A stretch of 64,000 bases of DNA, taken from NCBI GenBank assembly GCA_029561455.1, contig JAKQIY010000065.1, forward strand, positions 87,501 through 151,500, given 5' to 3'. Numbering within the stretch: the first letter of the stretch is position 1; the number at the start of each line of letters is the position of its first letter. The notes beneath the pieces are model-generated. The model had not been told where the DNA came from and did no database searches. It worked only from the letters and a program-made list of their open reading frames with translations. Source of the stretch: a bacterium. Lineage in GTDB: Bacteria; Zhuqueibacterota; Zhuqueibacteria; Residuimicrobiales; Krinioviventaceae. Positions 55,166 to 62,834 of the stretch are shown here, piece after piece. The translations under genes and the position numbers were made by a program.

Positions 55166-57040
55166 TTAACGAACAAGCACCATTTTTTTGGTTTCGCTAT
55201 ACTTACCGGCTTTAATTTTATAAAAGTAAACCCCGCTCGGAAAACTCTTCATATCATAATCGAGCGAATACTTGCCGGCTTGATTAAAATAATTTTGTGT
55301 TATAATTTCTTTCCCGGTAATATCAAATATTTTAATTTCCACATAACCATCACCGGGAAGGTAAAAATCAATCCTGGTAGCAGAGTTGAAGGGATTGGGA
55401 TAATTCTGGTAAAGACAAAATTTTTGGGGGTTCGCTTGTGTAAAATTTATTGATACCGGCTGATCAGAAATTTTAAATTTCTCCACATCAACCATCGTTA
55501 CCTGCCTTAATGTGGAATTAATTGCCGCCAGGCGGATTGTATAATCACCAACAGGAGTTTCCGGTAAATCAGCGCGTACACTATTATTTTTAAAATAGCC
55601 ATCGCCAGCCTCGCTATCGCCAAACTCGCCGTTATCCAACAACAGCCCGGAATATGGCCAATCGGCCTTTAACGCACGAGACTGCACAACGCCGTCTTTG
55701 AATGCCTCAAATGTAGCGGTGTGAATGTTTTCCGGGGCGCTGGTAATATGAGCCTGAAATGTTGCAGTCGTTGAACCATCTACCAACACAAAATCCGGAT
55801 TAAATTGCACCTCGCTGATAGCTGGGAAACTTGTAATGGCATTAGTATTTATTTCACCAATCCATATTTGAGGTGGATTACTTGAGGCTAAAAAACAAAA
55901 CCGGTCGCCATTGCCATTGATTGAAGGTAAAAGTGAGGTTGAAAACCGGAAGCCTCCCAGAGCAGCCAGGCTGATGCCATCTATACTAACCAGATCCAGC
56001 CGGGACTGGGTAATTCTATCCACAAGAGTTATTGGCAGCCGGCCATTGCTACTCATAATGATCGCCTCGGAACCATTATCAGCTATTTGCGTCATGGCCG
56101 CAGCGCCAAACACATCCAGACCGTTTATTACTTTCACAGGGCTGCCTGTCCCGATTGGGATAAAATATACATTAATCTCATCAGACCCCAATGCGGCATT
56201 TAATTCCCGCTTGAATACAATAAACTGATTTCCGTCTTTACATGTTGCGAACGGCTGGCTACCAATGGCATAATCGCCTAAATGATAAAATGAACTGCCC
56301 TCATAGACAATTGCATCTCCACGATCCCGGTCGTTTGTTTCAAGTTTAAAATTCAAAGTCCCGACTATAATCCTGGCGCCGTTGCCGGATATATCAAAAC
56401 CGTTTGAAAAGCTATAGGTAACATCATTGTTCAATTCAGGGGTAAATAGCTGTTGCGCCATGGCAAGATAGTTGAAAACCTGGGTCAAATTCGACCCATT
56501 TGCATCGACCCGCCACACCCCGGTTGCCCGCGGATCGCGGTGATTATGAATAAAGAAAACCTGGGTTCCATCTCTTGTTATCCTGGGCGGCAAAGGTATA
56601 TCTGGCCGCATAGCAGCAAAGACCGGGTCCGGATGGGGCAATTCACTGACCAGTTTTATACGCCCGCTGCCATCGGCATTAGCAATATAGATCGCGCCAT
56701 CGCCAATCCAGTCGCACCAGATCACTTTCTCGCCATCTTCACTAATATCGACAAAAGGCGCATAGCCGGTTCTCTGAAAATCATAAACCTGTTTAAATCC
56801 ACTGCCGTTTGAATTAATAGTATAAACTTTAACTTCCGGCCCGCCTGTGGAAAACACTATCCGTGAGCCATCGGCGCATATTTTCATATTAACAATGGAT
56901 AAAGCCGTTTCAAAACTACTCACTTGTTGATATTGCACAGAATTGGAATAAACGAGTTGGGAAGGGCATTGATCAGGTAAAAAAAACAGTAAACAATTAA
57001 TGATTGATAAAGAAACGACAGTTTTTTTTATTTTCTTCAT
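55166..57040 (-). CDS. Secreted TolB-like beta-propeller protein with T9SS-type sorting domain
   Basis: A 624-aa protein, started at the ATG at 57040 with GAGGTGAGAAC ahead; the longer frame to 57145 adds a basic stretch before the signal. Signal peptide in residues 1-27. Repeated blades such as ADGSRIVFSTGG, DISEDGEKVIWCD, ITRDGTQVFFIHN and NADGSGR resemble WD40/TolB propellers. The last 80 residues form the type IX-style sorting domain (NYPNPFNSATRIDFYLP, FPSGVYFYKI, KKMVLV). Likely exported through the outer membrane and attached or released. Its ligand is unknown. Confidence 0.88.
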   Translation of the reverse strand: MKKIKKTVVSLSIINCLLFFLPDQCPSQLVYSNSVQYQQVSSFETALSIVNMKICADGSRIVFSTGGPEVKVYTINSNGSGFKQVYDFQRTGYAPFVDISEDGEKVIWCDWIGDGAIYIANADGSGRIKLVSELPHPDPVFAAMRPDIPLPPRITRDGTQVFFIHNHRDPRATGVWRVDANGSNLTQVFNYLAMAQQLFTPELNNDVTYSFSNGFDISGNGARIIVGTLNFKLETNDRDRGDAIVYEGSSFYHLGDYAIGSQPFATCKDGNQFIVFKRELNAALGSDEINVYFIPIGTGSPVKVINGLDVFGAAAMTQIADNGSEAIIMSSNGRLPITLVDRITQSRLDLVSIDGISLAALGGFRFSTSLLPSINGNGDRFCFLASSNPPQIWIGEINTNAITSFPAISEVQFNPDFVLVDGSTTATFQAHITSAPENIHTATFEAFKDGVVQSRALKADWPYSGLLLDNGEFGDSEAGDGYFKNNSVRADLPETPVGDYTIRLAAINSTLRQVTMVDVEKFKISDQPVSINFTQANPQKFCLYQNYPNPFNSATRIDFYLPGDGYVEIKIFDITGKEIITQNYFNQAGKYSLDYDMKSFPSGVYFYKIKAGKYSETKKMVLVR

Positions 57041-57442
57041 GTTCTCACCTCGCAATGAACACCTGCAAACGCTAGCAATGATTATATCAAGCCGGCGAGT
57101 CCTCTTCCGTATTATCGACATGCTTATTAAAACCAGCCTGCTCATTTAATCTTGATGTATCATACTTAACTTTTCTGCAGGAATTATTATCCTATTAAAT
57201 GAAAAAAACCGGATTAAATCTTGTTTAATATTGGCTACTTTGATCTAAACGGTAAAATGACAATCATTTATTTCAACAGCGCAGGAAATTTTTATAATTT
57301 TGTTATATTATCAGAATAAAATAATGTTACATCCCCCTTGCATTCTGTATGCGATGGATAATTGAGGTTGTATACAGCGTCACCTGTATATTTACCACCA
57401 CACACTTTTATAAAATGAACACAGGTCGTTATAACCTGGCAA
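57041..57442. other. Spacer without recognised features
   Basis: About 400 bp. I see no RNA gene, tandem repeat or credible ORF. It contains the likely promoter of the propeller gene but no convincing -10/-35 pair. Confidence 0.4.
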
Positions 57443-57571
57443 TTATTGAAAAATACCCAAATGTCCCAATAACCACCATAACAGTAAAAAAATGATGATC
57501 GTGGAAATACACCCGCCGCCCATTTTTTTAGCGCCCCAACCTGCCACTACTGCCCGTAACAGCTTGCTCAT
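57443..57571 (-). CDS. 42-aa single-span membrane microprotein, copy 2
   Basis: Same length, same ribosome site (GGAGG) and same protein as copy 1 except Met instead of Leu at residue 17. The 16 nucleotide differences from copy 1 lie in 14 codons, of which 13 changes are synonymous. This pattern supports real translation. Copies are 2.9 kb apart on the same strand, flanking the propeller and a four-span gene. Confidence 0.85.
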   Translation of the reverse strand: MSKLLRAVVAGWGAKKMGGGCISTIIIFLLLWWLLGHLGIFQ

Positions 57572-57727
57572 TGTTCCTCCTTTATTTTCAAATTGCTTTA
57601 TTAATTATAAATCACTGTATTAACAGGTGATAATTTTTATTTATTCCACCTTGATTAATATTGAATATTGATGCCTCTTTAATCAAAACCTACACTGGCT
57701 GAATAATCGTTTCATTCTGACTTTAAT

Positions 57728-58177
57728 TTAAATATGTTTTACCCTATATAAATTTTTCCACCACCCTGCCGTTCCCACCAGGTATATAACACCAATCGTC
57801 AATGATATGAACGATGAAACCACAAACCGCACCGGCAGCGGCTCCATAGCCGGCCGCAACCCGGTAACAATGAGCAGTTGCGGAACGATCACCAGTCCCC
57901 GTAAAATGAAAATAGCGCTAATGGCGCACAGTCCCAGGCGCAGTAGTGGCAGGCGGCGGATGACGCCGGCGCCGGATAGGCCGTACAAACCGAAAATAGC
58001 AAAAAACAGCGCGGCAATCACCCCGGTCGTGAACAACAGCGGATGATTGTCGGTAATATTCTTTGGCGCTCCAAAATATAAACTCCACGCCGGATTAAAG
58101 GTAATGACCACCTGGAATACCGCTAACAATAAACCGCTTATTCCCGCCAATACCAGCAATCGCTTATAAATACTCAT
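57728..58177 (-). CDS. Membrane protein, unknown function
   Basis: A 149-aa protein started at the ATG at 58177 (MSIYKRLLVLAGISG) with TTGGAGA before it; the longer frame from 58267 reads through the AGCTGATAGC repeat and is rejected. About four spans: near residues 8-28, 45-68, 78-100 and 115-140. No motif I can name. The repeat cluster lies directly upstream, and the choloylglycine-hydrolase-type gene precedes it by 93 bp. Confidence 0.75.
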   Translation of the reverse strand: MSIYKRLLVLAGISGLLLAVFQVVITFNPAWSLYFGAPKNITDNHPLLFTTGVIAALFFAIFGLYGLSGAGVIRRLPLLRLGLCAISAIFILRGLVIVPQLLIVTGLRPAMEPLPVRFVVSSFISLTIGVIYLVGTAGWWKNLYRVKHI

Positions 58178-58204
58178 CCAATTATCTCCAATTTCACTTC
58201 TCAC

Positions 58205-58282
58205 ATCATACTTTTCATTTCTGATAGCTGATAGCTGACAACTGACAGCTGCCACCTCACATCTCACATTTCACTTTTCACA
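58205..58282. repeat. AGCTGATAGCTGA/CTCACATTTCAC repeat
   Basis: CTGATAGCTGATAGCTGACAACTGACAGC followed by TCACATCTCACATTTCAC, the same two motif families as in the permease array spacers 14 kb away. It reaches the stop codon of the hydrolase gene. Confidence 0.7.
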
Positions 58283-59386
58283 CCCAAAGCTCTCCGGGTA
58301 CGCCGCCAGGTTCTGCATATCCGTATCGGATACGCTCATGGGAATACCCCAGCCGGTAAAAAATGTAAAGGCCTTGACGATAAAGCTGTGGTTCAATGCC
58401 GTAGTAAAATCCACCATGTTGGCATTCATCACGCCCTCGCCGTCATAATCCAGGTCCAGCGCCTTGCCTGCATGAGCGCAGCTAAAATCCAGACTGTTAA
58501 TATCCACCACCTTCAATTTTGCTTCGCCCGGTGTTCTGGTAAATATTTTTTGTTCACCGGCAATGGTTGGCGTTTCATACACCTTGAAATAGATTTTCAG
58601 GTCGGTTATATCATATACAATGCTCCACTTGGTAAACAGCCCCTGACTCACAACGTTTAAAATGGAAAACGCATTGGCCACTGCTGAATCACCTACGGCG
58701 GACTGGAACCGGCAGGTCATCTCCGCCGCGGTCGCAAAATGCTGTAAGGACGGATCGCCCGGTTGTTTCTCCCGGTCATCATAAAAACGCATGGATTCGT
58801 TATATGTACTGTTGGCCATTGCTTTAACAGGACAATCCGCGCCATGATGCACTACTCTTTTACCATCTAAAAATTCGATCACCGCCGCGTCGCCGGAACG
58901 GTCGCACACCATATAGTGGTAATGTGATTGCGGATCATAAATGCGTACCAGACTGTCGCTTTGAATAACCTCTTGCACAGTGGCGTAATTATCAAGCTGA
59001 TACTGGATCCATTGCAGCGCGCCAATGGCGGGACGCCCATCATGGGCGGGATAAACAGTTTGATCCAGCGTGGCATGTTCCACCACCAGTCCCGCCTCGT
59101 TGATGCCGCCATACGGCAGTTCCTTGCCGACCTGGTTAAAGGTAACGCTGCCGTACTTGGCAACCCAGGTCGCCGGGTTTTCAGCAGTATCGACTAACGC
59201 TGTTTTTTGCAAATGGCGCTGGTTGGTCATCAGCAAGCCGTTGCCGCAAACCCAGTCAAGATTGCGGCCAAAGACAAGTTTATCACCCTGGTTTAGCACA
59301 AAGGTTGTACAGGGCTGAGCAACGGCAACGACGAACAGGATTAAACTCCCTAAAATAAAATATTTTAAATGATTGTCAGAAAACAT
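58271..59386 (-). CDS. Ntn-hydrolase, choloylglycine hydrolase/linear amide hydrolase type
   Basis: About 371 aa from the ATG at 59386 (GGAG seven bases upstream); the ATG at 59398 adds four residues. A signal-like hydrophobic segment is followed by AVAQPCTTFVL, in which the Cys would become the N-terminal nucleophile after cleavage, as in bile salt hydrolases and penicillin V acylases. FGRNLDW, GGINEAGLV and the ITDLKIYFKV region also fit. It is expected to act in the periplasm on amide bonds. Its neighbour 17-29 bp upstream is the B1-type metallo-beta-lactamase, so the pair may be one transcript with linked substrates. Confidence 0.88.
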   Translation of the reverse strand: MFSDNHLKYFILGSLILFVVAVAQPCTTFVLNQGDKLVFGRNLDWVCGNGLLMTNQRHLQKTALVDTAENPATWVAKYGSVTFNQVGKELPYGGINEAGLVVEHATLDQTVYPAHDGRPAIGALQWIQYQLDNYATVQEVIQSDSLVRIYDPQSHYHYMVCDRSGDAAVIEFLDGKRVVHHGADCPVKAMANSTYNESMRFYDDREKQPGDPSLQHFATAAEMTCRFQSAVGDSAVANAFSILNVVSQGLFTKWSIVYDITDLKIYFKVYETPTIAGEQKIFTRTPGEAKLKVVDINSLDFSCAHAGKALDLDYDGEGVMNANMVDFTTALNHSFIVKAFTFFTGWGIPMSVSDTDMQNLAAYPESFGCEK

Positions 59387-59415
59387 TATTTTCTCCATTC
59401 TCAGGTATAACGGCG

Positions 59416-60249
59416 CTATTGTGGATTTTTCAACACATCAATGGTATGCTGTATTATACCCAGGTCGCCCAAATCGCCATGGCCGGGTATCACAATCCTG
59501 GCGTTCGGAAACCTTGCGCATATACGCAGTAAGGACTTGGGCCATTCCTCCATATCGGCGTCGCCGGTGTAACCGGCGCCGGTATAGCTCATTGCCCGCA
59601 GAATACAGCCGCCGAATAAAATCTGTTTGTTCCGCCAGTATACGACAATATTATCCCGCGTATGTCCGCCGCCGGGATAATAAACCTCAAGGGTATCATC
59701 GCCAACTGTGATTACCAGTCCATCATTTATTTTAAACAGATGATCGGGCGGTAACAGTGTTGTGGCTTTTAAAAGGTCATAATAGCGTTTGTATTGGGGT
59801 TGCTGATAAAAATCACCAATATTATCGCGGGTCGGGTCACTCATTCTTTCCGTCAACAATTTAGCGGTCAGGTCCGAGCCATATACCGGAATATGCTGCG
59901 CCAGCAGGTAACCGTTGCCGCCCAGGCAATCACGATGGAAATGGGTGTTGATAACCTGTAAATGAATTCCATCATGCTTTTTCAGGATCCATTCCACCAG
60001 CAATTGCGTGGACTGGTTTTCATTCGGGGTATCCACCAACACATAATGGGTGGAATCCAGTCGGCATAATAGTGAATTACACGGCCAGGGGAAATAGTGG
60101 ATCGCCTGAAAAGCATCCGGGGCGATTGCAATAACATACAATTCATCGCTTAACTTTAAGGTATCCTGCTCAGTTGCATTGGCGACAGATACAAACAACA
60201 ATAAAAGAAAACAGTAAAGTAGTACTTTGAACAAACCTGGTTTTTTCAT
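59416..60249 (-). CDS. Subclass B1-type metallo-beta-lactamase
   Basis: A 277-aa exported protein begun at the ATG at 60249 (MKKPGLFK) with GGAAAAG upstream. The signal ends near ANATEQ. All B1 zinc ligands are visible: H103, H105 and H196 (site 1: NTHFHRD, GGGHT) and D107, C215 and H257 (site 2: HRD, FGGC, PGHG). The DN after GGGHTR and the LFGGC motif fit B1 rather than B2 or B3. Other members of this fold near it lack this set. Hydrolysis of penicillins or carbapenems is plausible, but ancestral or housekeeping roles are possible. It lies 29 bp before the Ntn-hydrolase. Confidence 0.86.
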   Translation of the reverse strand: MKKPGLFKVLLYCFLLLLFVSVANATEQDTLKLSDELYVIAIAPDAFQAIHYFPWPCNSLLCRLDSTHYVLVDTPNENQSTQLLVEWILKKHDGIHLQVINTHFHRDCLGGNGYLLAQHIPVYGSDLTAKLLTERMSDPTRDNIGDFYQQPQYKRYYDLLKATTLLPPDHLFKINDGLVITVGDDTLEVYYPGGGHTRDNIVVYWRNKQILFGGCILRAMSYTGAGYTGDADMEEWPKSLLRICARFPNARIVIPGHGDLGDLGIIQHTIDVLKNPQ

Positions 60250-60356
60250 AATCTTTTCCACATATTTATAAAGTATTACCAGACAAGATATTGGTGGTTT
60301 AATATACGGAAACTTGTCCAAAAAGTTCTACAATTGTAGAAGAAATTTTATTTTTA

Positions 60357-60728
60357 TTACGCTTCTTTTTGAGGCAGCGTTAACGCCAATAAATAGACGA
60401 GCGCCGTAACCAGGCAGGCGCTGAATATGAGCGGGGAAAATTTTGGCGCGATGACAATTTCTTCCAGCGCCCGGGTGCTATAGATCAAGACAACTAAAAT
60501 CATGGTTGCCTTGCCCAACCTGGTAGTGAGCATTTGCTGTATACAAAACAGAGAAGCATAAGCGGCAAAGCCGATCATCAACGTCCCGCCGAAGGCAAGC
60601 ATCAGCAATAAAGCATGAATTTCAGAGGACAAACCGGTTATTTGTGATATTTGCCAGGCTAACCAAACATGGAATATTGTGAACAATACGTTAATTATCC
60701 CGCCGACAAACAACAGTTTTTTCTTCAT
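60357..60728 (-). CDS. Four-span membrane protein, unknown function
   Basis: A 123-aa protein with about four hydrophobic spans (near residues 8-26, 42-62, 76-92, 97-118) and short loops; conserved-looking segments are FHVWLAWQISQ and STRALEE. ATG follows AAAGGGAGAAATT. It is the first gene of the minus-strand hydrolase group, separated by 107 bp. I know similar unnamed proteins in FCB genomes but cannot assign a role. Confidence 0.75.
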   Translation of the reverse strand: MKKKLLFVGGIINVLFTIFHVWLAWQISQITGLSSEIHALLLMLAFGGTLMIGFAAYASLFCIQQMLTTRLGKATMILVVLIYSTRALEEIVIAPKFSPLIFSACLVTALVYLLALTLPQKEA

Positions 60729-61022
60729 AATTTCTCCCTTTAAAAAGACCGGGTAACATAATTTTTAGTGTTGAGCCATACTAATATAATTTTTTTACAG
60801 CAAAACAACAAAATATAAACTGCACACACTTTTAATAGTAATTTGCTTTTAAACTACCGGTATTGTTACAGGTTCATTTTTATTATTTTGTATTTTTCCA
60901 TGTAATGTTGATTCCCGGTTGTCCGCCTGCGCATTTGTCTTTCTTATGATAAACTATTATGTTTTTTATTGCTTATTAAAACAAAATTAATTAAGTTTAC
61001 CTTTTAATATCAGGAGTCTATT
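60729..61022. promoter_or_regulatory. Divergent intergenic region before the PTS operon
   Basis: 294 bp of AT-rich DNA between divergent genes. It must hold promoters in both directions, but no pair is clear enough to mark. AGGAG at 61011-61015 is the ribosome site for EIIC. Confidence 0.35.
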
Positions 61023-61703
61023 ATGTGGTTACAGGTGCTGGCAGCAAGTGTATGGAGCGGATTTGTTGCTATGGATACCACAGCGGCGCTCCAGATCATG
61101 ATTTCAAGACCGGTAATTTCATGCAGCGTCACCGGACTACTTTTGGGCAATTTCAAACTGGGCTTTATGGTAGGCATTCTGCTCGAACTGTTCTGGGTTC
61201 ATGAATTACCAATCGGTGCGGCGCCGTTTTCCGAAGGCAATGTTGGCGCCAGCTCTGCGTCAGCTATTGCAATAATATCATACAATCTGACCGGCAGAGA
61301 ATATCCGTCGCTGGTATTTGCCCTGGTTTTAGCTGTTTTTATCGGCATAATCGGTGGTTATATGGTTGAACTGATGCGCAAGATCAACAGCCGGCTGTTT
61401 ACCAATCTCCTGAATGATAAAGAACTTACAATGAGCCGGATTAGCAAGGCGCATTTTGCCGGAATTGGCATGGCTTTTCTATTAGGATTTTTACTTTCCG
61501 GTTCAAGTATCTGGCTTTTCGGCTTTACAATTCTGCCGGCAACAATATCTCTGATACCGGCAGGGTTTGACCATTATATACAGCCCTTTAGTAATATCTT
61601 TTTAGGCGCCGGTTGCGGTATACTCATTTTTATGTTCTTGAAAAATAACAAAAAATGGTGGTTAATCTTTATCGGTCTTGGCGTTGGATTATTATTAAAC
61701 TAG
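61023..61703 (+). CDS. PTS mannose/sorbose-family EIIC subunit
   Basis: A 226-aa integral membrane protein of the Man-family sugar channel. The AVWSGFVAMDTTAALQIMISRP start, LLLGNFKLGFMVGILLELFWV and APFSEGNVGASSA segments are typical. Six or so spans. It transfers sugar across the membrane with EIID, phosphorylated via HPr-EIIA-EIIB. It leads a plus-strand operon EIIC-EIID-HPr-EI. ATG follows AGGAGTCTATT. Confidence 0.9.
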   Translation: MWLQVLAASVWSGFVAMDTTAALQIMISRPVISCSVTGLLLGNFKLGFMVGILLELFWVHELPIGAAPFSEGNVGASSASAIAIISYNLTGREYPSLVFALVLAVFIGIIGGYMVELMRKINSRLFTNLLNDKELTMSRISKAHFAGIGMAFLLGFLLSGSSIWLFGFTILPATISLIPAGFDHYIQPFSNIFLGAGCGILIFMFLKNNKKWWLIFIGLGVGLLLN

Positions 61704-61719
61704 ACTCGGTCATTTTTTT

Positions 61720-62499
61720 ATGACAAATCGCATGCAAAACATTGATCTCTATAAAATATTTTTCCGTTGCTTCCTGGTGCAGGGTTCCTGGAATTTTAAA
61801 TCCTTGCTAGGGCTGGGTTTTTGTTTTAGTGCTATCCCGGTCATGAAAAGATTATACCATACACCGGAAGAACAATCCGCATTTTTAGCCCGCCATTTGA
61901 CCTTTTTCAATGCGCACCCCTACTTTGCCAGTTGGTGTCTTGGCGCTGTTGCTAAACTGGAAGAAGAAGCATTACTGCGCCAATGGCCGGATACCAATCC
62001 AATCTCGGTATTCAAAGAACGTTTGGCCGGGCCGCTCGGTTCTATTGGCGACCAGTATTTCTGGAACGGATTAAAACCTCTCACATCCGGCATCGGTGTT
62101 ACCCTTGGCATACTGACCGGCTGGCTGGCTATTCCGGTTTTCTTTCTGGTATACAATATTCCGCATATCTATATCCGTTTTAAAGGCTTATGGCTCGGCT
62201 ATAAAAAAGGATTTGACATTATTTCCGATCTCTCCCTGCGTAAGTTCTCCCATGTTTTTCAAACGATTTCCGCTTTAGGGGTATTGGTTGCAGGATTATG
62301 TGTCAGTGTGGCGGCTAAATGGAATTGGCAGCAAAGTGATGAGCATTTGGCCATTTTTCTGATCACTGTTGTGGTTACGTTGCTCTCTCTGCATCGGCAA
62401 AAAAATGTTACCTTTGCCCTGGTTCTGTCATTATTACTGGGCATAGCTTTTGTGATACTTAAAAATTTGATTCACTCGACAGAAAATATCCCGCTCTAA
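61720..62499 (+). CDS. PTS mannose-family EIID subunit
   Basis: A 259-aa EIID: the N-terminal SWNFKSLLGLGFCFSAIPVMKRLY block, FFNAHPYF, FKERLAGPLGSIGDQYFW and three or four C-terminal spans are characteristic. It forms the membrane complex with EIIC. It lies 16 bp behind EIIC and 33 bp before HPr. The ribosome site is weak, so translation may be coupled to EIIC. Confidence 0.91.
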   Translation: MTNRMQNIDLYKIFFRCFLVQGSWNFKSLLGLGFCFSAIPVMKRLYHTPEEQSAFLARHLTFFNAHPYFASWCLGAVAKLEEEALLRQWPDTNPISVFKERLAGPLGSIGDQYFWNGLKPLTSGIGVTLGILTGWLAIPVFFLVYNIPHIYIRFKGLWLGYKKGFDIISDLSLRKFSHVFQTISALGVLVAGLCVSVAAKWNWQQSDEHLAIFLITVVVTLLSLHRQKNVTFALVLSLLLGIAFVILKNLIHSTENIPL

Positions 62500-62532
62500 T
62501 GGTTCGAAAATGCTACGAAATCAGAGAAAACT

Positions 62533-62802
62533 ATGATAATAAAAAAATACACTGTCCAAAATAAGCTTGGTATCCATGCGCGTCCGGCAGGTTTGCTGGT
62601 AAAGACATCATCACGATATAAATCATCTGTTTATATTGCTAATGAAGGGAACGAAGTTAATGCCAAAAGTATTATGGGAGTTCTGATGCTGGGCGCAGCC
62701 TATGGTAGTGAAATACACATACGAGTTGAAGGAGAGGATGAAAACCAGGCTATTGTTGCACTGGAAGAATTAATTATGGTAAGAAAATTTGATGAAGAAT
62801 AA
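62533..62802 (+). CDS. ptsH: HPr phosphocarrier protein
   Basis: An 89-aa HPr. His15 in the LGIHARPAG motif accepts phosphate from enzyme I. Ser46 in NAKSIMGV is the site phosphorylated by HPr kinase in Firmicutes and many other bacteria, so regulation by HPrK/P is possible. Normal family length and complete motifs. It lies 32 bp before enzyme I. Confidence 0.95.
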   Translation: MIIKKYTVQNKLGIHARPAGLLVKTSSRYKSSVYIANEGNEVNAKSIMGVLMLGAAYGSEIHIRVEGEDENQAIVALEELIMVRKFDEE

Positions 62803-62834
62803 TTTTGTTCTGTTCAACATAGCGGAATAATAAC

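Noticed and set aside
58178-58267. N-terminal extension of the membrane protein at 57728
   Set aside because: The extension is encoded by the AGCTGATAGC repeat and lacks a ribosome site, whereas the ATG at 58177 has one.
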